A DNA stretch of 64,000 bases from Cydia pomonella. Taxonomy: Eukaryota > Arthropoda > Insecta > Lepidoptera > Tortricidae. The notes below the pieces were generated by a model. That model was not told the origin of the DNA. It searched no databases and saw only the letters and a list, made by a program, of their open reading frames with translations. The translations under genes and the position numbers were made by a program. Where the stretch lies: positions 5,580,001 to 5,644,000 of the forward strand of contig NC_084729.1 of assembly GCF_033807575.1 (NCBI RefSeq), given 5' to 3'. Below, one piece after another: positions 1-13,042 of this stretch (within the stretch, counting starts at the first letter, position 1; each line of letters begins with the position of its first letter).

Positions 1-472
1 CGGTCGCCCAGGTACTATATTACTAACTGTACTAGGTTGCCTTTTTAACAAGTTGGTCCAGTCCATGGTTGCCTACATTTTATATAAAAATCGGTTAATC
101 TAGGCGACCATTAACTGGACCAACTTTTTTAATACGGCAACTTTCAAATAAGCTTTCATTTGATATATCATACGATGAAATAACAAACAAAAAAACTATC
201 CGTACGCAATCTTACAAGGCAACCTACTTGAAATGTATCACTGTGAATTTTGTCTTACATTTATTTCTTATCAGAAATAAATAACATGAGGGTGCATAAT
301 ATACCTTATAACGTATCTCTATATTCTCTATATAACTATCGGTTATCAATATTAGCATTAGCGGTTAACAACAACATTCCCCTTAAAACAAATAACTATC
401 GCGAGGAAAATACCAAGTCCAAACATCTGAAAAAAATCGGGAAAGAAAAGCTGCAACTGGCTTTTAAAATGG

Positions 473-620
473 TACAAGGAAGGGTGGTCATCTGTATGAG
501 AATGTGTTTTTTTTGTCTCTATTTGACCCAATGGTTGACTGGTAGATAATGCCTTTTGGCATTAAGTCCGCCATTTGTGTTTTTTTTTGTTTGTGCAATA
601 AAGTTTAAATAAATAAATAA
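473..620 (+). repeat. LINE 3' tail
   Basis: CAATGGTTGACTGGTAGATA ATGCCTTTTGGCATTAAGTC then GCAATAAAGTTTAAATAAAT. A shorter relative is at 21367-21405. Confidence 0.55.
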
Positions 621-1574
621 TATTCATGTAACGCGATAACGAATTCTACGTGAACGAAACCGCGGGCAATACCTATTATAGTAACAACAAAATAACAATT
701 TTCTATTGCTATTAATTTAAAACACGCTTTAGGAATTTTTTTGATGGACCGTAAACGCAGTCAAGGGCACCCCGCTCCCCACTACCGTTGTTCGCTGCCT
801 CCTGCCACAGCGCGCGGCGCGCGCAAACTTGCCGCGCGTTTGAAACTTAACGTATTTATATAAGCAAGGAATGCATACATATCAGTAATGAGTGTCGCCG
901 TGATTTTATATTTCTAAATTTTTGTTTAGTAACTGAGATCATTGTTGATGATCGATTATTATTAACTCTACAAACTTTAATTCAATATTAGCTATACTGC
1001 TTAACCTGAAATCAATATCTAGACAAGCACATTGTCTACATGTCTAACTTTTTACTAGAATACTAAGTTGATCGATAATATCGTAATTTTGCAATATCAG
1101 CAACTCTAATTCTATATTTACAAAATAACTCGTGTTTTTACGTTTACCAGAAAGCAGCTGTTCCAGATTTCTAAAAACTGAGAATTGTACATAAATTGAA
1201 GTGTTATTCGATATGCTAAAGTTTTCTGTAACTTTAATTCTATATTTACTTAGTTATTAGCAAAAATTAAAATATTTAAATATAACCGAAAGCTCAACCT
1301 TAAAATTTCTAACTTTTTACCAAAGTATTATTTAACATACTCCCAATGACATATCAAAAAAGAAAAAACTTTAATATTATCGAAACCCATTTTTGTTCAA
1401 CCGCTGGTCTAATGGAACTGATTTTTTTTTTTAATTAATTAATCATAAGTAGACTATATTTTATTTAAATAATCAATGTTGAAATCTTAATAATTAATGC
1501 ATGTTGAATATGTACTTAGATTAGTTATTCATTGTGGAAATAAAAGGCTTATTATTATTATTATTATTATTTGT
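621..1574. other. AT-rich spacer
   Basis: No coding or repeat structure seen except a GC-rich patch near 765-840. Confidence 0.5.
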
Positions 1575-2217
1575 ATCTCCGTAACAAACTCTCGGGTTTT
1601 TAAGCCCGGTCATTTATAAGGCGTGCGTGGGGATATAGATCCAACACGTAGAGGCCGTTTGGAGAGCTTTGATGTCATGTAGAACGCCTGCTGGAACCCA
1701 TTCATGTGTACATAAATAGATACCCATAAACCGGTTTCACCAGGCATTGGAGGCTATTGCAGAAAAATAGAAAGAGTCCTGGTCTATGGTTTGAATTTGG
1801 GTGGAAAATAAGACTGGGCTATTGCTAAGAGTTCCGGACACCTGCCATAACATTGTGATATACAGTGTTATCAAGGCAGGCGGTGACTCGCCACTCGCTA
1901 GATGGGCACCTGATGCGCCATCGTAAAGACGGCCAGGCGCAACACCGGCGTGAGCGGCAGTTACTCGCGGCGTTATGCCCTTTAACACTTCCACCCCTGG
2001 AGCGTATACTCTAACGTCTCCCCTCTCGACGGCCAATTAAGGCAAGCCAGAGCAGAGAGTCCTACGGGTCCCCTTGGGGTTCCACTCCGACCGACGAAGA
2101 CACGCCGGAGACGGAGACCCTGACCGACTCTCTGGAGTACTCGGGTCCGTGGGGTCGTTACTCCCCAACAGCTCGCCACAAGCTGCCCTGCGGGCTTATT
2201 ATTATTATTATTATTAT
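1575..2217. repeat. Non-coding dispersed repeat ending in (TTA)n
   Basis: GGGGATATAGATCCAACACG TAGAGGCC recurs as complement at 52602-52636. The last bases are a TTA microsatellite, suggesting a LINE or SINE 3' end. Confidence 0.45.
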
Positions 2218-2476
2218 ATGTGACAGTCCATATCAAAAGGGACCTTAAGGCGGTCGGCGCTTACGCCATTATTAGCGGCGCGCCAATACTAATGCAGAGG
2301 GCCTACCGCGAACCACGTTCGACGTGTTTCCTCTTTGTCGCTCTCGTAAATTCGTACGTAAATGTGACAGGGAGGCAACACGTCGAACGTGGTTCGCGGT
2401 AGGCCCTCAGTACTATGCAGCAACGCGACGTAAGCGCCGACCGCGTTAAGGTGCCTTTTGATGTGGACCGTCACAT
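2218..2476. repeat. Nested foldback MITEs
   Basis: Outer arms GTGACAGTCCATATCAAAAG and CTTTTGATGTGGACCGTCAC; inner foldback 2297-2408 with exact arms GAGGGCCTACCGCGAACCAC and GTGGTTCGCGGTAGGCCCTC. Confidence 0.85.
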
Positions 2477-2954
2477 ATTTGAACAATTTTGATTTTGGGT
2501 AACAGCGTGACACCCACAATCTCCGCACCGGGTGCCACTCATGCTAGCTACGCCACTGGGTTCGACTGTGTGTTTTTATGTACCTACAGAAAATTATTAT
2601 ATTCATTGCCGCCGTGTAAGGCAATCCAACGTGCGTACGTACTCGAACATTAAGTATATATATCACTACCAGGGATGTACATGTAAATACAAAATACAAG
2701 ATACTAGATAGTCAAGTATCTAAGATATCAGATATGGAAGGTGGAGGTAAAGAATGGAATCTCCATGTATCAAAAAGTGTCATAAAAAAACCTTAAATAG
2801 GTGGCGCTACAATACCTAGAATACTTGAAAAAAAAAACAAATTATAGACAGCGCGCTTCACTGCGTCAATAACGCCTAGGTTCTTAGCTACTCTGGAGAG
2901 ATTTGGAACAATTATTTATAGCTGACAGCTGGACACTTTTGCAACAGCTCTATA

Positions 2955-3065
2955 TTCTGTTTTTTATTCCGTAGACTAAAATGACATTTCATGTGGTACT
3001 GACTTTCATGTCATGTCTTACATATGAAACGTCATTTTAGTCTATCTACGGAATAAAAAAACAGA
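2955..3065. repeat. Foldback MITE
   Basis: CTGTTTTTTATTCCGTAGAC TAAAATGAC against GTCATTTTAGTCTATCTACG GAATAAAAAAACAG. Confidence 0.8.
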
Positions 3066-4130
3066 CCTTACCATAAGAGATTTCCCTCCTTTTAATTCCA
3101 CACTCCATATACAAGACATTGACGTATTAAAAGAAGAGGACGCCCAATGCCCAATGCCAATGCCAAAGAAATGTGTCAAAATATATAGAGCTGTTTGACA
3201 TTATGCAATGCGCTCTGGTAGATGCTAATAACGCTTCTTTATAATTTTAGTCAAGAGAAGTATTTCATACAAAAGTAAACTTAATGAAATACAGTTTAAG
3301 TGTCAAATTTTCAAACGGACATTTTAAAACATTGAATACTTTATGGTTAAATGACGTTTTCGTAAGTTGATCATTGTATAAACGTCAAAATGAATAGCGA
3401 GTGAATGGGAATCGGGTTGTATGGAGCCGCCGCTACTGCAAAATACATTTGTCTAAGTTATGATAACTGGATATATTTTCATGTTTCTAAATTAACTTCG
3501 GTGCTTTTAGTGTCCTTGTTGCTACCGAACTTTTATTAAGTACTGAGTTATTACATGGTCTTTTTAAATACCTGTTATTTAAAATTTCTTCATAGGTATT
3601 ATTAAACGGCAAAATAACATGCTCAAAGATCTTTTGAAGGGCCGGCAGCCGCAGGTGTTCAGAAAAACCATAAAACATCAAAGTGTTTGCCAAAACACGG
3701 TGTCTTTATTTTGTTTACTTTAGGAGTTCCTTCGGGCTCCACCATCAGACCAGCTTCATAGCACCATAATATTGCACAGTCACCAAGTCCACCAGATACT
3801 ACCAAATACCAGGCCAAATCGAACGTCAGGAAGTGGTAGTAAATCGACTCGCAAGATTGACCTAACGACAACTTCAAACTTCATTCTAATTCTAAATAAC
3901 ATGTTATTCCACTAAAACCTTATTTAGAATAACTCCATTCATGGAATATTCCGTTCCGTCTTTTATTCTTCATTTAAAATAAAAATTGCATGATTTATTC
4001 CATTTCATGTAATTTTAAAATAATAAGGAATGGATTTATTCTTATTCCATTGTGTTGGAATAAGAATAAAATTTCTGTTTTTATTCTTATTCTTATTCGA
4101 ATTGATTTTTGCCCAACACTGCTCGCAACA

Positions 4131-4545
4131 TGGTTTTTGCATCCGACTTAATGATTAAAGCTCGCCGTGACTTGAGGGACGATTGCCAAGAATTATGGGT
4201 TTCTTCTGGACGCCATGTTGGAAAACACTATGGAATCATATAACCAATTATACCTCATAAACCGTGGTTCTTCCGTTTTCATTCTGCTAGTAAATAGGTT
4301 ACGTCTACACTCTGTCGTCTCCGATTGGGTCACGTCTGCACTCCTGTATTCCTCGCAAAAATTAGCTCTTTATGCGAGTGCTGTTTTGACGAAGGAACTT
4401 CGGATCACAATTTCTTTTCTTGCAACAGACTTAACCGCTCGTTATACGATGTATTACCGAATAATATCCAGCGGCCTATCAATTTTCAAACGCTTCTAGT
4501 TCTCATGGATCCTCCCATCACTGGAATTCTTCTTAAACAAGGTGA
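4131..4545 (+). pseudogene. LINE ORF2 C-terminal fragment
   Basis: GHVCTPVFLAKISSLCECCF with DEGTSDHNFFSCNRLN matches the zinc-like tail after RT in Jockey/CR1 LINEs. The upstream part is in another frame. Confidence 0.5.
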
Positions 4546-4559
4546 GGGGGTGAGTAAGG

Positions 4560-4700
4560 TTGCCAGAGCTTAACGAGGGAAGCATACGGGCCGCCTGATG
4601 GTAAGCAGTCTCTGTAGCCTATGTACGCCTGCAACTCCAGAGGAGTTACATGCGCGTTGCCGACCCTAACAACCCTCCCTCCCCTCTTTGAGCTCTGGCA
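4560..4700 (+). repeat. LINE-type 3' repeat with GCCTGATGGTAAGCAGTC
   Basis: Related sequences at 5215-5310 (complement-type) and 15245-15320 share TTGCCACC and GTATGC. Confidence 0.5.
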
Positions 4701-5598
4701 TGGCAACCTTACTCACCGGCAGGAACACAACACTATGAGTAGAGTCTAGTGTTATTTGGCTGCGGTTTTCTGTAAGGTGGAGGTACTTCCCCAGTTGGGC
4801 TCTGCTCTAGATCTGGAATGACATCCGCTGTGCTGTGCCTTACCACACTAAGCGAGATGATATTCACAATACCCATACCTCTCTTGTGGATGTAGTTTAA
4901 GGACGTACCCGGGTCCATTGTCTTTTTGATCTACATTTATTTTTGGAGCTTTCTTTTTTCGCAGTGTAATGTAAACGTACAGTTAGTAACAGGTTAGACA
5001 TCGACTTTATTACAACAATTCTGTGATTGTTGTTATGTTTTTTACGTGAATGAATGTTTTCAATACATTAGATGCTATTATATAATTGTTATGGTTTATT
5101 CCCCTTCGCATGTTAATGTCTTTAAAAAGTTTCAGTTGTTTTGCAAATAGTAAATACATCTTCAGACGCATAAAAAAGCCCACCCATGTACAACAACAAA
5201 AAAACGTGTCAGCAACGCGTATGTGACACCCTGGTGTTTCAGGACCTCATTAGCTACGGTGAACGCTTGCCACCAGGTGAGCCGTATGCCTGTTTGCCAC
5301 CAACATGGTATTAAAAAAAATCTAATGTAGACTCCATAGATTTTTGTTCCGTGACAACCGTTAATTTGTATCAACAAAATGAATTATTAAATTTTTATTT
5401 CTGTTAAATTATCAATAGAACTCACTGAAAGAAATATATGCCATCCTTTTTTAGGGTCCGTCCGTCCGTCTGTCACCAGGCTGTATCTCATGAACCGTGA
5501 TAGTTAGCGAGCTGAAATTCTACAGATTAAGTATGTATTTCTGTTGCCGCTATAACAACAAATATTAAAAACAGAATATAATAAATATTTATTTCCAA

Positions 5599-5735
5599 TC
5601 TCGAGGTTCTCATCCAATCACCGAAGTTAAGCAACGTCGGGCGTGGTCAGTACTTGGATGGGTGACCGTGTTTATAGATAATGGTACGTAACCCTTCCTG
5701 TGCGAGTCCGACTCGCACGTGGCCAGTTTTTTCTT
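5599..5735 (+). mobile_element. 5S-rRNA-derived SINE or 5S pseudogene
   Basis: AATCACCGAAGTTAAGCAAC GTCGGGCG and AGTACTTGGATGGGTGACCG match the internal promoter half (A box, intermediate element, C box) of animal 5S rRNA. The 5' third and the closing stem are missing. It then runs into a body and the tail GCGAGTCCGACTCGCACGTG GCC and T-run seen elsewhere in lepidopteran repeats. It is therefore a SINE3-like chimera rather than a 5S gene. Confidence 0.75.
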
Positions 5736-5760
5736 GTTGTTTTGCTAATAAGCGCATTTT

Positions 5761-6440
5761 TAGGGTTCCGTAGTCAACTGGGAACCCTTATAGTTTCGCC
5801 ATGTCCGTCTGTCTGTCTGTCTGTCTGTCTGTCCGAGGCTTTGCTCCATGGTCGTTAGTGCTAGAAAGCTGAAATTCGGCATTAATATATATATATATAA
5901 AGCCTACAAAGTAGTAAAATAAAATCTAAAATTTAATTTTTTTGAGGGTACCTCCCCTACACGTAAAGTGGGGGTGAATTTTTTTTTCTGCTTCAACCCT
6001 ACAGTGTGGGGTATCGTTGGAAAGGGCTTTCAAAACTAATAGGGGTCTTCAACAAACATTTTTTGATAAAGTGAATATATTCGGAGATAATCGTTCCGAA
6101 ACAAAAAAAAAATGTGTCCCCCCACCCCCTAACTTTTGAACCATAGGTCCAAAAAATATGAAAAAAATCGTGGAAGTAGAGCTTAAGAAAGACTTTAAAT
6201 GAAAACTATAGCGGATATGATAAGTTTAGCTGTTTTTGAGTTATCGCAAAAAGTTTCCCCTTCATAGTAAAAAGACTTTAATTAGGTAGGTACTGATTAT
6301 GCAAATTTGCCTATTTGTTTAACTCGCGTTTCATCCCTTGGTTAACAATTTACTATACTTTAAGCTCCAGTTTAGCTTATTGTGACGGAAGAGTAACTAC
6401 GGAACCCTACACTGAGCATGGCCCGACATGCTCTTGGCCG
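5761..6440 (+). repeat. Common lepidopteran repeat with (CTGT)n and GGGTTCCGTAGTCAAC
   Basis: TAGGGTTCCGTAGTCAACTG, TTTCGCCATGTCCGTCTG and CTGAAATTCGGCAT. Relatives at 7051-7200, 11100-11170 (complement) and 46330-46410. Class not assigned. Confidence 0.65.
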
Positions 6441-7683
6441 GTTTTTTTTACAGAACATTTCGTCATGTTTGACAGTTGTCGTGTCGACCGCCGAAATGAG
6501 ACTGGGAGCAAAACTCGTGCTCGAGCCGTTCGAGCATTACTTTTGTGGGGCCATTTTTTCCGGCTGATAGTGAATCCAGTTAATTATACTTACATCAATG
6601 ATACAATTTAAGATACCTACCTCTGGAAATGGTATTTGAAATACTAGATAGGTATCTTCTAAATACTTTTTAAGATAAAATACTTTTTGAAACAAAAGTC
6701 CGTTTTAAACCGACATATCACGCTTTACGCAGTCTATTATGGGTTAAAGCGGAGCAATGGCGTCCTACGTTGCGCTAGCCTAATCAGCACTGTCGCTGTC
6801 GCCACTGTCCATTCGTTACACATGCCCTAGCTACCGCAAGCGTTTTTGTTTGAGTAGCGTCAGGGGCGGATTAAGAAGGCGCGGGGCCCTTAGCACAATA
6901 GTTCGCGGGGCCCCCTGGTTTGAAAAAAAAAGATGATGGGATGCGAGTCGGACTCGCACCCCGAGGATTCAGTACCATCACAAAGTTTTTACGATGTCTT
7001 AATTTTTTTCGACTCGTTCCCGATTTGTTTTTAACATGTTATGCAGTGTATTTTTAGGGTTTCGTAGTCACCTAGAAACTCTTATATAAGTAGTTTCGCC
7101 ATGTCCGTCTGTCCCTCTGTCCGAGGGTTTGCTCCGTTATTTTTAGTGCTAGATAGCTGTAATTTGGCATGGATACATAAATCAGGCATTGCAACAGAAC
7201 GGGTAAAATAACAACTATAAAAAAAATTAGGGTACCTCGCATACAAAATGTTTTTACTTTGATTTTTTTTTTTGCTTTGATGGATGGATAAGGTCTTTCA
7301 AAACGAATAACGGTCTCCAAAAAACCCTTTTTTTAAGTTATTATTTTCGGAAATAATCGCTCCGAAAAGAAAAAAAAATGTGAACAATAGGCCCAAAAAA
7401 TATAAAAAAAAAATCGTGAAACAAAAGCTTAATAAATACTTTCAATGAGAACTATAGCGAAAATGATCGATTTAATCGCTTTTAGATTATTGCAAAAAAT
7501 CGTCTCACTAAAAAGACGTACAAAGCGCTGCAAAGGTTACTTCCCTTATGCTTGTAATGTAAATGATACTTACAAATAGCCTCCGTTTGGCCTTTTTTGA
7601 CTGAATGGTAACAATAATAAATAAAAAATAAAAATAAAAAATAACGGAGCCCATACACAAGAAATGTTTTTATTTTGTGTGTG

Positions 7684-7892
7684 TAGTTCGTGTTATCCAC
7701 GAAGACGCGCCCCACTCCTCTTCCCAATCGCCTATAGTACCTACAAGTGTGGTGTGCAACCTTTTACTAGTATATTCTGTTTATACACATTAATTAGTAG
7801 ACATAACTACTACATTGCCAAAAAGTTGCCGATTTGTACTATAAGCGATTAGGAAGAAGAGCGGGACGCGTCTTCGTGGATGATACGAACTA
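7684..7892. repeat. Foldback MITE with about 55-bp arms
   Basis: TAGTTCGTGTTATCCACGAA GACGCG at the left pairs with the complement of CGCGTCTTCGTGGATGATAC GAACTA at the right. Nested in the hAT element. Confidence 0.75.
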
Positions 7893-8299
7893 TAGGTATA
7901 TGACGTCATTTAAAATCCGAAGTATTTTCCTTATTTATTTATTTTAAGGAATTCCGAATTATCTATTTTTTATTTTTTTATTTAGCCATTTTAAAATAGC
8001 CTAATCTTAATGAAGTTGTGTTATTTTATCACAGTTCCTTTCTTTTATACAGGTTTCCTAGTGATTATATGTTCTTTGGTTTCCTCCTTAACTTCGGTCT
8101 TCATCATTTTGCCAAATTTTGATAAATGGTCAAAATAATAGTTTGCAGATGGTTTGCAGATTTTGAAAAGAACTTACGAGTGTTCCAAGTTAAATAAAAG
8201 CATGTAGGGATACTATTTAACAACATCAATATTATTAAGTTTACAAAAGCTTGTAAAAATAGGTGAAAAGTGAGTCGGACCTAAGAAGTGGGACCTAAT

Positions 8300-8690
8300 G
8301 GCTAAGTGAGCCAAAAAACAAGGCCGAAGGCTGAGCTCCACGAGCTGAATATCCGGACCACCCGATTTTGTAGCGTTCCCGTGCGAAGCTGAAGGCCAAG
8401 CTGCAGGAAAGCAGAGCCTAGAATGAAACCAATGCCATAGTGTGAACGAGGCTGTAGGCCGAGCTCTGTATAAGGGCGGAGGCCCGGAGCGATCTATCGC
8501 GGCGTGCAAAGGCTGAATTGTAGGAGAACAGAGTTTGGAATTGAACCAATGTGATCTCGGCTCGCCTGCTGCTCGGCCTTAGTTCTTGCTCGAAAGTGCG
8601 ACTTGCTGGGATGCTTTGGGTATCGGGCCCTATGTAGGGCTTTACATCCGGCATATGCGAATGCAAAATCCTGCATAGGGGCCCCGCTGT
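8300..8690. repeat. Simple repeat-rich block with AGGCCGAGCT-type units
   Basis: GGCCGAAGGCTGAGCTCC, AAGGCCAAGCTG, TAGGCCGAGCTC and CAAAGGCTGAATTG recur. Inside the hAT element; short ORFs here are chance. Confidence 0.5.
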
Positions 8691-9310
8691 TTTCTTTTTA
8701 TAACATTTTGACAATTAGATCATATATTATGTATCACGGCTTTGCAGCAACTCGGCATATTTTGGGCGCCCGGCCAGCCGTAGAGGAGCGCGTCCTTTGG
8801 TCTACTACGGGCTCAAAGCTGATCATAATTATGCATTAGCTGTAAGGTGCAATTTGTTATTTGAAATAATAATTAATAAAGAAATCATCCTTCATTGCTT
8901 TTCACTAATATGTTTTTAAACACAGTATCTTCTTTTGTTCGTTTCCGAGCTCTGTTTCCTGCAGCTTAGCCATGCACAAAAGTTTTGAGACACTCTGCAC
9001 CTTCGGTTTTCTGCTAAACTCTGCTCTTGGTCTTTGCGTAAGCCTAAAAATTCTTTAAATTTGGTATCGTCGTAAAGAAAAATAGACAGGATAATAAAAT
9101 AATAATAATTGATCAATATTGTTACTGGCTTACGAAAAGAAATACATTGTTAATAAAATGTGGTAGTACAGGATCCGCGGAGTGCGAGTTCTACTTGAAC
9201 TTGGCCGGTTCCGCGTACCGAAATCGCATGGTCGGGGTCGAGCGCGGGGCCCCCCCAGGCGCGGGGCCCTTAGCATATGCTTTTTCTGCTGTTCGGTTAA
9301 TCCGCCACTG

Positions 9311-12300
9311 AGTAGCGTGGTCTCAGATCATAAGCGCGGTGATATTAGGAAGTTGAGCTATCTCCAGTACACTTTCGTTGGTACCCAGTAACCCTGTCTT
9401 TCCACGTTATGTTTATGTTTAGTATACCATACGTACCTACTCACTACGTACCTAGGCAGCGCACGTGGCAGGTGTAAATTCCTTCTTTGTTCCTGGGGGC
9501 CTACCGCGAAAATCGAAATTCGCAAAATGCGGGGATCTTTCTCTTTTTATATAGCGTACGACGTCCAGTTTTCAGCCCCCTACAAGAGTATGCTCAAGGC
9601 ACAAGTTTGGTAGACAGTCATTTTAGTATTTTTCGTAAAGTGTTTGTTATTCCATACTCTTGCACATGGCTACGTCCAAGAGTATGGAAAGAGCAAGGGC
9701 TCTTCGACAGGCTTCTTATGATGATTTGATGAAGTATTCAGTATTCACCGCCATTATGGACAAAATTCAGCTGCGACCCAGTTACACTTGAGGGCCTACC
9801 GTGCGGGCGCTAGGCTAATAACTCTTAAGTTAGAAATAGGTCTTTTTTACCTTTATTTTACATACGGTTTTTACGTAGTAGTCCCCTATTACGGTAGGTA
9901 CGTGGAAGGTACCCTAAAAAGGGCAGCCAAATTAAGCCTACCAAAAATAAACGAAGTATTAACACGTTGGCTGCCCACCATACTTCACCGAAAGTGTTCC
10001 TCCCACGCCCCATACAATTTTCGTGTTCCCAGCATCGGACTATTACTGAGGTTAATAAAGATGTAAGTAACAAGTTTTCGATTCCACCGGTGATGGTCAT
10101 AGCGACACAGCCAGAGAGCTGGCCAGAGAAGATTACGTGATCCCACCGGTGATGTTTATGGCAGCCAACGTGTTAAAGATTAGCCTTCCTGGCTTTGCAG
10201 TGGTAATCTACATTAGGCTATATTGGTGGGCATATAAGTGAAACATCGACATAGGTACAACGCCTTGTAATATATTTATAATAAATATGAAATACATAGT
10301 TATTAAGTAAATTTTATGTAATGACACATACATTTATACAAATTTATAATAAAATCATTTCTCATTGGTTCCTCATTTTCTACATAATTAGGCGTAGGCC
10401 GCTGTCTTTTTAATTCCATTGTATGAAATCCAAAATCAACAATAATCTTTTCATCACACTTGCTCGAAAAAGATCTTATTTCATGCAGGTGTGCTGAAGG
10501 ACAAAGGCCTACTTTGTTGCCGCGGGATTTATGGATTGTGAAAAAAAATCTATAACTCTCTAGGGAGTTATAGCTTTTTTCTTTAATTATGTCACTTATT
10601 CATACAAACCAAGTAGCATAAATGAGTTTTACTTTTAAAATACTGACGTTTATAATTTAATTTAATTTGATTATTTTAACATCCGATTAAAATATTTTTA
10701 CTTAATTTTCAATCGTGGCTGAATGCCGAATAGGTCTGTGCCTTCGATGCCTCACCTTCCAAGAAATCGGACGAATGTATGATATGTCACCGTATTTAAG
10801 AATTATTTCGCTTAAAATTTTGTTTTTTTTCTTCGCAAGTGTGATGAAAAACATTGTGTGTAACTCCGGGGGTAAGAATATTGCAAACTCGAAACATACA
10901 AAAGACAGCGAACTACGCCTAATTATGTAGAAAAGGAGGTAAAATGTTTTTTTTTGTCACTGCACCGACCTTGACCCATTTCAGATTTGCCCTATGGTAG
11001 ACTGGTAAGATGCCCGTAATTTGACTGTATTTAAAATAAATTATTTCACACCATACATGAAATAAAGCACCAGATAATTATTATAAAAACATAGGTAGCT
11101 TTCCGGTGCAGACAGACAGACGGACATGGCGATACTATAAGGGTTCCTAGTTGACTACGGAACCCTAAAAAGGTATATAACAGGTACAGATTGTAAAGTA
11201 AAATTTTATTTTTAAAAATCAGATAAAATTACATAAATTTTGTGGGTCACACTAGGCTAAGCCTGTCCCGTGACTCCACGTTTGCGTATTCTGTTAGAAG
11301 CGACTTTCACATATATTTCACCTAATGGACAACTTTACAGTAATACATTTAACACAAACTTAACATTAAGTACAATTAATTAAGAAATTCGCTTATAAAT
11401 GTGAAAATAAGATGTCAGACTTTCGTAGGTTCAAAATTAATTAGAGGTATAAATTTCTTATTGACAGAGTAAGAATGATTATGTTGCAAGTATCTCATAC
11501 CTAGGTTAAAAGCACAAAAAATATGTTTTTAAGTATTTTTTTTTTCAATTTTAAAGTTTGAGTAAATTAGTAACTCAAAAATTGGCAATTTTTGGACATG
11601 ATTATTTGAATTTTTTCTGAGACGTTTTTGCTATTTTTTTTACCAAAATAAGAATGTAACTTAATGACTTATATGTTCTAGAAACCTATAAAGCACTAAA
11701 AGTGTGTTTAAATGTTGATCTCTTTCTTAAATTTATTTTAAAATGTTGCATTTTTAGAAAATGATTATTTCTGGAGATGTTGATTAATATTTTTAGGCAT
11801 CTCTTTTATTTGCCGGTGTAAAGTCAAACAGCGTAAAACCAGAATTATTAATCTTGGAATAATAATCATTCTAGGCCAAATCGAAAATCATACAATTTCC
11901 TTCCTACAAAAATCGCATTTGGCAGTTGACATAGAATAGAGTACGAGCTCCAAACGTCCTGCAGTGCCGTTCTATCAACTATTATTGGGCTCAAATCAAA
12001 AGTGTATTAAAAGAGAAGAATGAAACAGCCAAAAAACATTAACAATTCCAGCAGGTGACGGGGTGATGCAGGCAAATATGAAAAACGGGTCCGTAAAAAG
12101 CTGCCACTGAATGCGCTAGGAACAAGCTGCCTATCACTCCTACAGAACAAATAAAAAAAAGTGACAATTATCTAAATTAAAAGTCGCTTTTTATTGTAGT
12201 TATTCTAAAAACCTTAATTTGTTCTCAACTGCATCAGTTTTTTTTCATTTGAAGTTTACAGTTTTTTTTCGGTACACTCCTTATACGAGTATATCGTAAT

Positions 12301-12639
12301 GTACTAATTTTGATCTACGATTATATTATGACTTATACCAATTCCATTTGAGAACTATTGACATGCACAAAAGGTTTACATTTGCTCCATGGGAAGCTGT
12401 TGGAGGAAAGAAAATTATGAAACTCATGAACTTTCCTTTTTCATATTTTACTGACAGGTGAATAGGTTTTAAAAATGTAGCGCAATTTCCTTTACCAACG
12501 TATTTTCACGAAAACGTACGAACGTGTCATGCTTTTTCGGTCATTCAGTACAATAAGTATTGAGGTTGACTGAAGTAGCATGACGAATAGCAACGTTTCC
12601 GAGAAAATACGAAAAATAAATAAACAAGTATTAAAGGGA
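9311..12639. other. Gene-poor spacer with repeats
   Basis: Apart from the repeats at 10780-10900 and 11100-11170 and two GAGGGCCTACCG-type scraps (9497, 9791), nothing supported is seen. Confidence 0.45.
10780..10900 (+). repeat. Dispersed repeat shared with 18930-19030
   Basis: Both carry TTCGCAAGTGTGATGAAAAA CATTGTGTGTAACTCCGGGG GTAAGAATATT. Confidence 0.75.
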
Positions 12640-12801
12640 TATTCTTACACAAATTGAATAATTCCCACATAGAAAACTTCCATGACTCAGCTACAAATAT
12701 CTGTACTCATCACTAAAATAAATTCCGTTACCGCGAGATTCGAACCCAGGATCATCGGCTTCATAAGCAGGATCACTACCTACTAGGCCAGAGTGGTCGT
12801 C
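12640..12801 (-). mobile_element. tRNA-derived SINE, internally deleted
   Basis: ATTCTTACACAAATTGAATA, then directly the CATGACTCAG part and TTCGAACCCAGGATCATCGG. A truncated relative is at 13271-13365. Confidence 0.75.
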
Positions 12802-12889
12802 AAAATGGTAAAGGATTATGCACTACACCTGTAATCTACCCCGTGAACTTGAGGAATACCTCGGGCAACAAGATTAGTATTATATCTAT

Positions 12890-13042
12890 CATTTTTTAGC
12901 GACGTCATGCACGCCTTTATAACTATTCGCATCTTCCCCTGCAACTGGCGAGACACACGAAGACGTCAGACGCCCGAGGCGCGCGTCGCGCGTCCGGCGC
13001 CGGCGACCCAGCAGACTCATTCTGGCTGCCTGTATCAGCTCC
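12890..13042 (-). CDS. Possible terminal coding exon, GC-rich
   Basis: A GC-rich island in AT-rich surroundings. On the minus strand, after TTTCAG, the frame reads ELIQAARMSLLGRRRR and on to SYKGVHDVAKK and TGA. A second minus frame (ADTGSQNESAGSPAP) and a plus-strand frame starting MHAFITIRIF are also open, so strand and frame are unsettled. No partner exon or poly(A) signal is evident. Confidence 0.35.

Larger units (their letters stand above)
6861..9310. mobile_element. hAT-type non-autonomous element, 2450 bp
   Basis: Ends CAGGGGCGGATTAA and TTAATCCGCCACTG form inverted termini with one mismatch. An exact 8-bp duplication AGTAGCGT flanks it at 6853-6860 and 9311-9318, as expected for hAT. 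GCGCGGGGCCCTTAGCA recurs near both ends. No transposase frame is visible, and a foldback MITE is nested at 7684-7892. Confidence 0.8.

Noticed and set aside
5599..5670. Functional 5S rRNA gene
   Set aside because: The 5' third and the 3' closing strand are missing.
8213..8839. Several overlapping ORFs near 100 codons
   Set aside because: They arise from the repetitive AGGCCGAGCT-type block and have no domain or splice support.
12001..12170. Coding piece GDAGKYEKRVRKKLPLNALG near 12060
   Set aside because: An in-frame TGA precedes it at any usable acceptor and no partner exon is seen.
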